From Bacteroidia bacterium (GTDB lineage: Bacteria > Bacteroidota > Bacteroidia > J057): a DNA stretch of 64,000 nt. Under the pieces are notes generated by a model. The model saw nothing but the letters and a program-made list of their open reading frames with translations. It made no database searches and was not told where the DNA came from. Position 1 is the stretch's first letter; every line of letters starts with the position of its first letter. The translations under genes and the position numbers were made by a program. The stretch is taken from NCBI GenBank assembly GCA_030430205.1, contig JAUIGE010000009.1, forward strand, positions 1 through 64,000. Direction: 5' to 3'. Of the stretch, positions 1-7,438 are shown one piece after another.

Positions 1-338
1 TCAAATAACTTTTACTCTTGCGAGTCTTTTTCTTTTTTTAGCCCTGTTTTTCAAAGGCGAGTGCAAATATCTAACTCTTTTTCGTAACCACCAAATCTTT
101 CTTCACTTTTTCTGAAATTTCTTTCAAGCCCCTCCGCATCACTTGCACTACTTCCGAAGGGGACGACAAAGGTCTACAAGCTTTCACTATTATCCAAACT
201 CACAACCACTTTTGTTTTCCACATATAATAAGTATTTGATGAAGGGAGCTGTGGATAACCCGATTCGTTTCAGAAAGAAGGTGGTAGTTCACTGAGAACC
301 ACCACCTTATCATTTATTTGAATCTTATTGCTTCAGAA
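1..338. other. Gene-free left edge
   Basis: No convincing gene is visible in this stretch. At 14-25 a short stem (ACTC/GAGT, TTGC loop) is followed on the plus strand by a T-rich run (26-39), which may be a weak terminator for a plus-strand gene lying left of the window. The right part holds the hairpin at 278-308, listed separately. The rest is AT-rich sequence without recognisable motifs. Confidence 0.5.
278..308 (-). terminator. Hairpin after sigma/anti-sigma operon
   Basis: An inverted repeat has arms 278-290 (AAGGTGGTAGTTC) and 296-308 (GAACCACCACCTT) around a five-base loop, with one mismatched pair. It lies about 30 bases downstream of the minus-strand beta-barrel gene. On the minus strand it is followed by CTTTCTG rather than a clean T-run, so it is a plausible but imperfect intrinsic terminator. 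Confidence 0.45.
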
Positions 339-1697
339 TTAGCCTTTAGGAATGAACCTTAAGCCCAATTCAAAGCCCAGTGACATCGGATTTCTACTGC
401 TACGGTTTTGGTAGCTAAATGCCGGCCCCATACCTAGCTGGAGGCTTGGCCCCGCGTGTAAAGCAACTGAAGAATTCAGCTTTACCTGATAATGTGCCCT
501 ACCAATAAGGAAAACCAAATCCTTAAAAGAGAAATTGCCCTCTACGGGATCAACAAAGCGCACATTGTTGGGAGCATTATTGGTATAGGCAATTGTTTCT
601 ACCAGGTAATCGGGACCATTGTTTAGCAAATGTTTATATAATACCCCTGTAGACAGGAGGAGGTGGGATTTGCCTTTTCCCATGTAGTAATTCACCAATA
701 AAGGAATGTCCAGGGAATTGTATTCCAGTTGGTTTACCTCTGACCCCAGGGAAGAATAATCCAATGCAACTGAATTTCCAGGTGTACCGCTTGCATTGAA
801 CCCTAAAGCAGGGTCCACAGACGTACTCAAATCGCTTCCAAAAGAAGTAGTTTGATAACTAGAGGAAAAACCTAAGCCTGTTTCAATACCCAGATGCTCA
901 CTTAACTGAAGCTCAACTTCTGCACGAGCAGCCGAAAAACTGTTTGGATATTGAAATTGAGAAGAAAGCGAAGAGATTCCTACGAGGTTATCCTCAAATT
1001 CTCTTGCCAGAATTGATTCTGAGACAGCATTCAGTTGGAGAGCTGACATCGCGGTCAGGCCCCACTTTATTTTTGGCTGAAAAGTTTTAGCCTTTTCTCT
1101 GCTATTGGAAGGGGCCACTGCACGGGTAGTGGAAAGGACATTTCCTCTTTCAGCCAACATGGGGAGAGGGCTATCGGAAATTGGGTCCAGTCTCTCCGTG
1201 GAATGAAACTCTACCCTTTGAATCTCCATAGCTCTTTTCTTGCCAAAAGGATAAAGCTCCTGCTTGAGGATTTCGTGTTCAGCTAACAATTCAAATGAAA
1301 TATCTTCAGAAACGGGAATGCGCTCAGCCGCTTTCCTTTCATCCCCTTTATCTTCTATATATATATGTGTGTGTTCTTCGGTTGTGGAAGGGCTTACTTC
1401 CTGACAATCTGCTTCAATGGTATGTGCTTCAGCAAATTTCTGAGCTGAGGCTGATTCCGGGGCGGAGCCCCAGTAATGGAGTCCAATAGCAAGCAGGCTA
1501 ACCACTGCGGCAGCAGAAACTGAATATTTAAGGTTTTCCTTGCGGAAAAACAGAGGCAGCACGAAAGCAGCCTTGCCTTCATCTCCACCTTCCGCCTGCA
1601 GGCGGCTGGAAATTTTATCCCAGACATCGGTTGTGGGCTGCACCCTGGCATCCTGTAACCTTTCTTTGATTTTATGTTCGAAGCTACTAAATGGCAT
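339..1697 (-). CDS. ECF-associated anti-sigma-like/beta-barrel fusion protein
   Basis: Membrane protein of about 452 residues, encoded directly after an ECF sigma factor. The N-terminal 50 residues are charged and contain a PTTDVWDKISSRL segment of the kind seen at the start of Bacteroidota sigma-associated membrane proteins. One hydrophobic span follows (residues ~60-78, rich in V, A, L), then a polar linker, and from about residue 205 alternating polar/hydrophobic strands typical of outer-membrane beta-barrel (PorT-like) domains, ending in an amphipathic strand with aromatic residues. The chosen ATG (1697) overlaps the sigma gene stop by 11 bases; an upstream in-frame ATG at 1730 would overlap by 44. 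Likely role: controls the sigma factor from the membrane (inference). The barrel assignment is by composition only. Confidence 0.6.
   Translation of the reverse strand: MPFSSFEHKIKERLQDARVQPTTDVWDKISSRLQAEGGDEGKAAFVLPLFFRKENLKYSVSAAAVVSLLAIGLHYWGSAPESASAQKFAEAHTIEADCQEVSPSTTEEHTHIYIEDKGDERKAAERIPVSEDISFELLAEHEILKQELYPFGKKRAMEIQRVEFHSTERLDPISDSPLPMLAERGNVLSTTRAVAPSNSREKAKTFQPKIKWGLTAMSALQLNAVSESILAREFEDNLVGISSLSSQFQYPNSFSAARAEVELQLSEHLGIETGLGFSSSYQTTSFGSDLSTSVDPALGFNASGTPGNSVALDYSSLGSEVNQLEYNSLDIPLLVNYYMGKGKSHLLLSTGVLYKHLLNNGPDYLVETIAYTNNAPNNVRFVDPVEGNFSFKDLVFLIGRAHYQVKLNSSVALHAGPSLQLGMGPAFSYQNRSSRNPMSLGFELGLRFIPKG
1592..1605. repeat. Perfect 14-bp palindrome in coding sequence
   Basis: CCGCCTGCAGGCGG is perfectly self-complementary. 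It lies inside the beta-barrel fusion gene and is one of several short perfect inverted repeats seen within coding regions of this window. No function is claimed. Confidence 0.6.
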
Positions 1698-2247
1698 CCC
1701 TGTATAGCTTTGTTTCCAAATTATCTTCATAAATCCGCTTCTTTAACAAGCTGCGGGCCCGAGTGTACTGTGATCGGGAAGTACTCTCAGAAATCCCCAA
1801 TTTTTCCCCTATTTCCTTATGTGAATATCCTTCTACTGCATACATATTAAAAACCATGCGATAGCCTTGTGGCAACTGCTGTATCAGGTTGAAGAGATAT
1901 TCGAGTTCCAGGCTATCAATGGCATCGTCAGAAACCTCTTCTCCATAAGCATCTTCTATATCTGTTTCTTTTTGTTGATGCTTATTTTTTCTCAAAATAT
2001 CGATAGCCGTATTTACCATGATCCTACGCATCCATCCTTCCAGAGAACCTTTGAAATTATACTTCTCGAGTTTTTGAAAAATTTTGATGAAGCCTTCCTG
2101 CAGCATGTCTTCTGCGCCATCTCTGTCGCGGGCATAGCGATAACAGACCGCCATGAGGGCAGGTGAAAACCGCTGATACAGCTCTTTTTGAGCTGTTGGG
2201 TCCCTTCGGATACATTTTTTTATAAGCGCCTTATGGGGCTGAAACAT
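1687..2247 (-). CDS. RNA polymerase sigma factor, ECF family
   Basis: A 186-residue sigma-70 family factor. Region 2 is visible at residues ~25-90 (YRYARDRDGAEDMLQEGF, then the W-M-R-R-I segment that contacts the -10 element), and region 4 at ~120-172 (helix-turn-helix with YSHKEIGEKLGISESTSRSQ). There is no region 1 or 3, and the length is normal for ECF factors. It recruits core RNA polymerase to a dedicated promoter set in the cytoplasm. The gene overlaps the downstream beta-barrel/anti-sigma-like gene, so the two are probably translated together and act as a regulator pair. Its regulon cannot be read from this sequence. Confidence 0.92.
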   Translation of the reverse strand: MFQPHKALIKKCIRRDPTAQKELYQRFSPALMAVCYRYARDRDGAEDMLQEGFIKIFQKLEKYNFKGSLEGWMRRIMVNTAIDILRKNKHQQKETDIEDAYGEEVSDDAIDSLELEYLFNLIQQLPQGYRMVFNMYAVEGYSHKEIGEKLGISESTSRSQYTRARSLLKKRIYEDNLETKLYRDAI

Positions 2248-2331
2248 ACTATATTATGCGTAATAGTTGGATCATTTAAAAGCTTGACGCGCAAGCCGAG
2301 GGAATTGCTGCATGGACCCATACTTTTTTTC

Positions 2332-2360
2332 AAAAAAAAAGCATCCACCGATCGGGTGGA
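2332..2360 (-). terminator. Rho-independent terminator of small ORF
   Basis: Arms TCCACC (2344-2349) and GGTGGA (2355-2360) enclose a five-base loop. On the minus strand the stem is followed by TGC and a run of nine T (complement of 2332-2340). It lies about 50 bases after the small minus-strand ORF at 2409-2603 and supports that ORF being transcribed. Confidence 0.7.
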
Positions 2361-2408
2361 CACTCTCTGAACCAAAAGCTTATATACTGAGTCTTTATTT
2401 CCTGCTAA

Positions 2409-2603
2409 TCATGGAACGATGGAAAAAGCTTTATCCATATCTATTTCCTGGCAATCATGCTTTTCCTTGCACAGTTCATGATTTTTCACACTAACAGTTT
2501 CTTTGTCTTGTCTGCTAGTCAGGAGAAATTGTCCTCCGATAAAAGCCGGTATGAGGAAAGAGAGTAATAGTCCGGCGCAAAAATGTCTCATTCTTTTTTT
2601 CAT
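2409..2603 (-). CDS. Small predicted membrane/secreted protein
   Basis: A 64-residue ORF not resembling any family I know. It begins MKKRMRHFCAG and continues with a 20-residue hydrophobic stretch (LLLSFLIPAFIGGQFLL), consistent with a signal peptide or single membrane anchor, then a short charged tail with two cysteines (LCKEKHDCQE). Support for a real gene: it has its own terminator (2332-2360), the start lies directly after a perfect 10-bp hairpin in the leader, and a T-rich promoter-like region lies further upstream. An in-frame ATG at 2690 would remove the hairpin from the leader and put an unlikely Cys-rich segment before the signal, so 2603 is preferred. Function unknown. Confidence 0.5.
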   Translation of the reverse strand: MKKRMRHFCAGLLLSFLIPAFIGGQFLLTSRQDKETVSVKNHELCKEKHDCQEIDMDKAFSIVP

Positions 2604-2639
2604 GGCGTTTATTATTAGCTGTCTGCATGAATAAACGCC
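2604..2639 (-). promoter_or_regulatory. Leader hairpin abutting start codon
   Basis: GGCGTTTATT (2604-2613) and AATAAACGCC (2630-2639) form a perfect 10-bp inverted repeat with a 16-base spacer. Read on the minus strand, the 3' arm ends exactly at the base before the ATG at 2603. In RNA it would occupy the whole ribosome-binding region; in DNA it could be an operator for a dimeric regulator. Confidence 0.6.
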
Positions 2640-2712
2640 GCATGAGCACTTTTGGTGAGAAAAAATGTTGCTTTTGAGCAAGCGTGACAAAAAGCCTTAA
2701 ATATGTGCTTTA

Positions 2713-3594
2713 TCAGGTAGCATAGCGGATTGTAGGGTATGCAAGGGTCAGCTTATCATTCTTAGCAATGATGCCCAAAACATTTTCCCAAATATCCTCC
2801 TCAATAGCCCTCCGCTCACGCGAAGGACAGGGATAGCGCAATGTCAGAAGTACTCCGGACTCTGCTACCCGGGTATAGACAGCAGCTTTAAAGGGTTGTT
2901 TTGGAAAAACATATTTATTGCTCAACCTCAGAATGCCCTCTTCATAAGCTTTTTCAAAAACGGAAGTTTTCTTTTTAATCAATTTGAGAAAGGCTAGCTT
3001 GGCCGTCTCCCAATCACTTTCAAAAGTCAGCATCACAGGGATTTCATGAAAAATGAAATCCAGCTCATGGTTGTAGGTAGCCAGGGTCTCACTGAATATG
3101 CGTGAATTGGGGATGAGGAGCGCCCTTCCAGTGGGCTGATCCGCGCTGACCCAATTGCCTATCTCGATCAGGGTAAACTGAAAAGTACCTATGTCAATCA
3201 CGTCGCCGGCATGTTTGCCGATCTGAATCCTCTCCCCTACTTCAAATGGCTTTCTCCAAATGATAAAAGCCCAGCCAGCAAGATTCAGGATCGGATCCTT
3301 TAAAGCAATGGCGATACCCGCAGCTACCAGACCCAAAAAGTTGGAAAGTGACGAAAACTGTTCAACCCATATCTGGCCAATCAGGATTATCCCTACTATA
3401 TATATAGTGTATTGAATGTTCTTTCTCCATTTGATATAGGTCTGCGGGTCCTTCTTCCGGCGAATCAGGAGGGTGAAAATGACTTTCCGCAAAACCCATA
3501 GGATACCTATAGTTATCAGGGAAGCCAGAATTTTGCTTTGATTGGCAAGGAGAAGATGCCCGAATTTTTCAAAAAAGGTTAGAATCCGATCCAT
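2713..3594 (-). CDS. Small-conductance mechanosensitive channel, MscS family
   Basis: A 293-residue protein with three N-terminal membrane spans (about 20-40, 58-76, 82-106). The third has the Gly/Ala-rich pore helix pattern of MscS (LGLVAAGIAIALKDPILNLAGW), followed by the beta domain (KPFEVGERIQIGKHAGDVIDIG) and an alpha-beta C-terminal domain. Length matches E. coli MscS (286). In the inner membrane it releases solutes on osmotic downshock. A polar loop insertion (WVSADQPTGRALLIPNS) in the beta domain gives the usual IPN motif. The gene stands alone: the upstream neighbour is 170 bases away and the downstream one has its own leader. Confidence 0.9.
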   Translation of the reverse strand: MDRILTFFEKFGHLLLANQSKILASLITIGILWVLRKVIFTLLIRRKKDPQTYIKWRKNIQYTIYIVGIILIGQIWVEQFSSLSNFLGLVAAGIAIALKDPILNLAGWAFIIWRKPFEVGERIQIGKHAGDVIDIGTFQFTLIEIGNWVSADQPTGRALLIPNSRIFSETLATYNHELDFIFHEIPVMLTFESDWETAKLAFLKLIKKKTSVFEKAYEEGILRLSNKYVFPKQPFKAAVYTRVAESGVLLTLRYPCPSRERRAIEEDIWENVLGIIAKNDKLTLAYPTIRYAT

Positions 3595-3706
3595 TCAACA
3601 TTGATATTACCGTATGGGAACCCCATCATTTCAGGCTGCAAAATTAGCTAATTATCTGACGCAAGAGGTGAAAATAGCATCTAAATATGAAAGAAAGGAT
3701 GGAAAG

Positions 3707-3738
3707 AAAAAGCCCATCCTGTGAGAATCAGGATAGGC
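3707..3738 (-). terminator. Rho-independent terminator
   Basis: Arms 3712-3721 (GCCCATCCTG) and 3729-3738 (CAGGATAGGC) pair over ten positions with one G-U pair on the minus strand; the loop is seven bases. On the minus strand the stem is followed directly by five T and a T-rich tract. It lies 26 bases past the stop of the 446-residue gene. Confidence 0.75.
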
Positions 3739-3763
3739 TCAAAGAGTGTAATGAATAATTTTT

Positions 3764-5104
3764 TTAGAGAAAAACACCAAGTAAAAAGTACACACTGTGT
3801 CTGGGGCTTGCTACCCCGATGACCCGTGAATAGCCCATGAAACTGTACTCATATTTCAATTCACACATAAAGGGGGCTTTGGTCAGGCCTACTCCAGCAT
3901 GTGTTCCCCATTCAAACTTCCTTAACCCATATTCTCCAAAGAGTGGTTCGACGGTGTGTCTTTCCACCCCCAAAACATACGAATCTGTCGTCAGGCTATT
4001 GGTCTCTTTGAGCAAAAGGGAACTTGTCAGGCCTAAGACTGTAAAAGGCTTGAGCCTGGATTTGTGAGGATAATTGTAGCGTACCGCAGTGGATAAACGC
4101 AGGTACTGGAGGTCTACCTGCATATCATAGGTATAATATTCGGCTTCACTGACGGTCCTGTCTACCAGACTTTGAGAAGCAAACCTATCGTACAAGGCTT
4201 CTGCCTGGAAGCCCCAACGCCCCTGATTGGAAGAGGATTGAAGGTTCAAAAACAGACCCGCTACCATGCCCATATTTGGCTGAAAATCAGCCGTTGCATG
4301 GGCAGTACGTACACTTCCGAGACTTCCTTTCAGGTTAATATAGGAATAGGATGGCCCGACAAGCAGCCCCAGACTGACATGGGGAACATCTTGTTCACTC
4401 AGTCCTTCCTTATAGCGCAAAGGAGGATGGCCCATCAATTCGTTGTAACGAATCACGAGTTGCTGGATTTCCGCTTCCCGCCAGGGAAGGCGGTTGTGTT
4501 TTTGAAGCAAAAACTCCTTCTGTATTTCCTCGCAATCGCTCATCAGCGAAGACAATTGACCAATGTATTTCTTCATTTCGACGATTTTGTTGGCGGTTCG
4601 GCCTTTCTCCCAGACTTTTTTGACAAACCTATACCTCACCAGGCCTATCATCTCTTCTTCTCCTTTTTGAAGGTAAAAGTGTAAATTGTCCTGACCGTCT
4701 TTGAAGAAATAGAGCGACAAGCCCCCTTTGACATATTCCTGAAGGAAGACAGCTTCTTCTTTAAAAGTAGGTTCAGGCTTCTCCACCAGGTCTTTGGCTT
4801 TATAAGAAGACTGATTTACGTCTACCAAAAAGCTCTCGTAACGATCTCCTGTATTCGTACCAAAAGCCTGGATGTCCTGGGGGTAAAAGGCTTTGGGAGA
4901 TTCTGCCTCTGTAGCAGCAAACCGAATCATGCGTGCATTTGCGGCCTTTCCTCTCAGGTCGAGAAAGCCCGAGAGACTATCTCCGTTGGAGGAAATGATA
5001 TAGCCTGGCTGTAAGGGTTGCTGTGCACTAACGACAGATGCAAAGAATAGGAGGATAGAAAACAGCACAAGGCTTCTCAAATGATGGGAAAATGATACTT
5101 TCAT
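3764..5104 (-). CDS. Exported protein with C-terminal beta-barrel-like region
   Basis: A 446-residue protein I cannot place in a named family. A clear signal peptide occupies residues 1-27 (hydrophobic core SLVLFSILLFFASVVSA, then QQ). Residues ~30-150 form a compact domain of a type common in Bacteroidota (GYIISSNGDSLSGFLDL...), followed by a charged helical segment (~170-225) and, from about 240, alternating beta strands ending ...HSVYFLLGVFL, compatible with a small outer-membrane barrel. It is divergent from the downstream kinase gene (48-base gap) and followed by a strong terminator. Envelope location is inferred; function is unknown. Confidence 0.55.
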   Translation of the reverse strand: MKVSFSHHLRSLVLFSILLFFASVVSAQQPLQPGYIISSNGDSLSGFLDLRGKAANARMIRFAATEAESPKAFYPQDIQAFGTNTGDRYESFLVDVNQSSYKAKDLVEKPEPTFKEEAVFLQEYVKGGLSLYFFKDGQDNLHFYLQKGEEEMIGLVRYRFVKKVWEKGRTANKIVEMKKYIGQLSSLMSDCEEIQKEFLLQKHNRLPWREAEIQQLVIRYNELMGHPPLRYKEGLSEQDVPHVSLGLLVGPSYSYINLKGSLGSVRTAHATADFQPNMGMVAGLFLNLQSSSNQGRWGFQAEALYDRFASQSLVDRTVSEAEYYTYDMQVDLQYLRLSTAVRYNYPHKSRLKPFTVLGLTSSLLLKETNSLTTDSYVLGVERHTVEPLFGEYGLRKFEWGTHAGVGLTKAPFMCELKYEYSFMGYSRVIGVASPRHSVYFLLGVFL

Positions 5105-5152
5105 GTAAAATCAATTTTAAGGGTTAGAAAAAATTAGAATCAGGTTTAAGGC

Positions 5153-6223
5153 ATGTGGAAAAAACTGGCTATTGTTTTTGCGCACTTTTTACTTTGGGCG
5201 ATGATTTATTTGCTTTTAAGCAAATGGATTTTGCCCTTATTAGACGCAGAGCTGTTTCCGGCATCAACACTTTGGAAAAATAATTTTTTCTTTTTCTATG
5301 GATTGCTGCTAAACATTGCCCTGGTGTACCTCTACACCTACTTTTTCAGGACTTATTTTACCCGTAAAAATCGCTTTGGGATCTACCTCAGATGGAATCT
5401 GATGTTTTGGGCAGGCTTCAGCCTGCTGGAGATAGGCCTGGATTATGTCTATCTGGGAGATCAGTATTTTTTTCACTTATGGGAAATAAATGCAGCCACC
5501 AATCTCTTCATGCTGATTTTGGTAAATTTTTTCTGCTTTCTCCAGGCCTGGTTTGAGGTTCAAAAAACGAAAGGGGAAATGGAAAGGGAAAAATTACGGG
5601 CGGAGCTTTCGGCACTCAAAAACCAGATCAATCCCCATTTCCTTTTCAATAGCCTGAATTCCCTCTATGGGATGGCATTTGAAAATGACGATGAAGAAAC
5701 GGCCGAAGGCATCGCCAAGCTCTCCAAAATGATGCGCTATTTACTTTATGAAGCACCAGCCGAAGAAGTCAGTTTGACAAAAGAATTGGAATACCTCAGG
5801 AATTATATTGACCTGCAAAAAATGCGGGTTTCTGAGCAGGTACAAGTGGAATTTGAGGTCAGTGGTGACCCGAGCGGTCACATGATCCCTTCCATGCTTT
5901 TTCAGCCATTTATTGAAAATGCATTTAAATATGGCATCAGCCAATTGAGGCCCTCTCAGATTAAGATCGAGACCAAAATAGAACCCGATAAGCTGACCTT
6001 CCAGGTCAGCAATACCAAACATCCTTTTATACAAAGTCAAAACAAGCATAAAGGGATTGGGATCAAGAATGTCCGCAAACGGCTGGATTTGTTACTCAAA
6101 AACCGCCATGAAATTGATGTGGTTGACGGAGACAATTTCTTTTCCGTCGTATTGCAAATTGACATGATAGACCCCATGCGGCGTCATTTGCCGTCTTTGT
6201 TTACTAACCCTCTCAAAAGATAA
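5153..6223 (+). CDS. LytS/YehU-type sensor histidine kinase
   Basis: A 356-residue kinase with four predicted membrane spans (about 5-35, 47-68, 86-106, 117-138), a short coiled linker, and the His_kinase domain characteristic of the LytS family: NQINPHFLFNSLNSL with phosphoacceptor His162. The HATPase region shows MLFQPFIENAFKYG (N box) and KGIGIKNVRKRL (G box). It has no large extracellular sensor domain. Six bases separate it from the LytTR response regulator on the same strand, its obvious partner. The short C-terminal tail after the ATPase domain is not recognisable. Confidence 0.9.
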   Translation: MWKKLAIVFAHFLLWAMIYLLLSKWILPLLDAELFPASTLWKNNFFFFYGLLLNIALVYLYTYFFRTYFTRKNRFGIYLRWNLMFWAGFSLLEIGLDYVYLGDQYFFHLWEINAATNLFMLILVNFFCFLQAWFEVQKTKGEMEREKLRAELSALKNQINPHFLFNSLNSLYGMAFENDDEETAEGIAKLSKMMRYLLYEAPAEEVSLTKELEYLRNYIDLQKMRVSEQVQVEFEVSGDPSGHMIPSMLFQPFIENAFKYGISQLRPSQIKIETKIEPDKLTFQVSNTKHPFIQSQNKHKGIGIKNVRKRLDLLLKNRHEIDVVDGDNFFSVVLQIDMIDPMRRHLPSLFTNPLKR

Positions 6224-6229
6224 GCTAAT

Positions 6230-6949
6230 ATGATCATGCAATGTATTGCCATCGACGACGAACCTATTGCTCTCAAGGTGATTGAGAGATTTGTCAAAAA
6301 AGTTCCTTTTTTGGAGCTATTGGGTAGTTTTCAAAACCCAGTGGAAGCTTCGCAATTTTTACAGGAACAGGAGGTAGACCTTATTTTTCTGGATATCCAA
6401 ATGCCTGACCTTACAGGTTTTCAGTTTTTGCAAAGCCTTTCCCATCCGCCTAAGGTCATTTTCACAACCGCCTATACAGAGCATGCAGTGGAAAGTTATG
6501 AAATGGATGCAGTGGATTATTTGCTGAAACCTATCCCCTTCGACCGCTTTCTCAAAGCAGTCAACAAGGCATTCAAACTACATCAGCTGGAGGCTGAAGC
6601 TGCCGAAGAAGCAGAAAGCGGGCAAGACGCCCTCAGTCCCTACCTATTTCTCAAATCTGATACGCGCATATTTAAAGTCATCAGAGATGAAATTCGCTAC
6701 ATCGAAGGGATGCGGGATTATATCGCCGTTCATACGCCTGAAAAACGCATCATGACCCTCATGAGCCTTACCAAAATGCTGGATCGTCTGCCCCCTTCAG
6801 ACTTTGTCCGGGTACATAAGTCCTACATCATCAATATGCATCATATCGCCCTTATCCAGCAAAATCGCGTGATTATTGGAGAAAAAGAGATCCCTATCAG
6901 CAATACCTACCGGGAAGATTTTTTCCATCGGATTGAAAAGCTACAATAA
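6230..6949 (+). CDS. LytTR-family response regulator
   Basis: A 239-residue regulator. The receiver domain occupies residues 1-120 with acidic pocket DDE (9-11), phosphoacceptor Asp55 in FLDIQMPD, Thr in TTAYTEHA and Lys in YLLKPI. A LytTR DNA-binding domain follows (~140-238: LFLKSDTRIFKVIRDEIRYIEG ... FVRVHKSYIIN). LytTR domains bind direct repeats upstream of target promoters. An ATG two codons inside (6236) is an equally good start. It is cotranscribed with the LytS-type kinase; targets are not evident. Confidence 0.92.
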   Translation: MIMQCIAIDDEPIALKVIERFVKKVPFLELLGSFQNPVEASQFLQEQEVDLIFLDIQMPDLTGFQFLQSLSHPPKVIFTTAYTEHAVESYEMDAVDYLLKPIPFDRFLKAVNKAFKLHQLEAEAAEEAESGQDALSPYLFLKSDTRIFKVIRDEIRYIEGMRDYIAVHTPEKRIMTLMSLTKMLDRLPPSDFVRVHKSYIINMHHIALIQQNRVIIGEKEIPISNTYREDFFHRIEKLQ

Positions 6950-7436
6950 AAAGAATGCCTTGCCCCTTCAGATCGCTCAAAATTGAGCGACAAGCCACTT
7001 TTGGCAAAACCATGGAGGCAGGAAATCTAAAATAAAACAAATAAAAAGTGTAAGATTTTGCTTTGTTTTAATATCAGGATTGATTTCCTTTGTGAAAGAA
7101 ATGGAAAGAGGAAATTTTATTCCTATTCCATGGATCCTCGTTCTATGTTTTGGGAAAGGAGTGAATTTACGGCTAAAAAAGCCACATTCAATTCTCAACA
7201 AGTCTGGCATAATAGAAGTATTTGGATAAATAAGGATTTTTTTTGAGTGGAATAACAACTCAAAAAAAAATTCGATTTTTTATTCCAAATTTATTGAAAA
7301 GGGGAGATTTTGGCTCGAAAGTTGCCAAAAAGAGAAAGTAAATACGAACAAAGAATTTGGTAATAATTGTGTTTGGTTAATTGGAGTCAAGGCATCCGCT
7401 AACAAGGCGGATGTCCTTGTTTTAGGGCCCTTTTTT
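6950..7436. other. Intergenic region with two hairpins; possible small RNA
   Basis: No credible protein gene is seen in this 487-base gap between two convergent genes. A perfect 8-bp inverted repeat (TCGCTCAA 6973-6980, TTGAGCGA 6983-6990) sits just after the response-regulator gene without a T-run. A strong plus-strand terminator ends the region at 7388-7438. The 400 bases between are AT-rich. Because a terminator so far from the upstream stop needs a transcript to end, a small RNA or a long 3' UTR is possible. Confidence 0.4.
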
Positions 7437-7438
7437 TT
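7388..7438 (+). terminator. Strong rho-independent terminator
   Basis: CAAGGCATCCGC (7388-7399) pairs with GCGGATGTCCTTG (7407-7419) over twelve positions with one bulged T; the loop is TAACAAG. After TTTTAGGGCCC comes a run of eight T (7431-7438) that overlaps the stop codon of the convergent symporter gene. Orientation is plus: the minus-strand flank has no T-run. Confidence 0.75.

Noticed and set aside
7058-7246. Possible 62-codon plus-strand gene
   Set aside because: Overlaps the above in a region without gene-like features; not supported by a leader or conserved pattern.
6977-7258. Possible 93-codon minus-strand gene between convergent genes
   Set aside because: No signal, domain or start context; sequence is AT-rich junk-like in composition.
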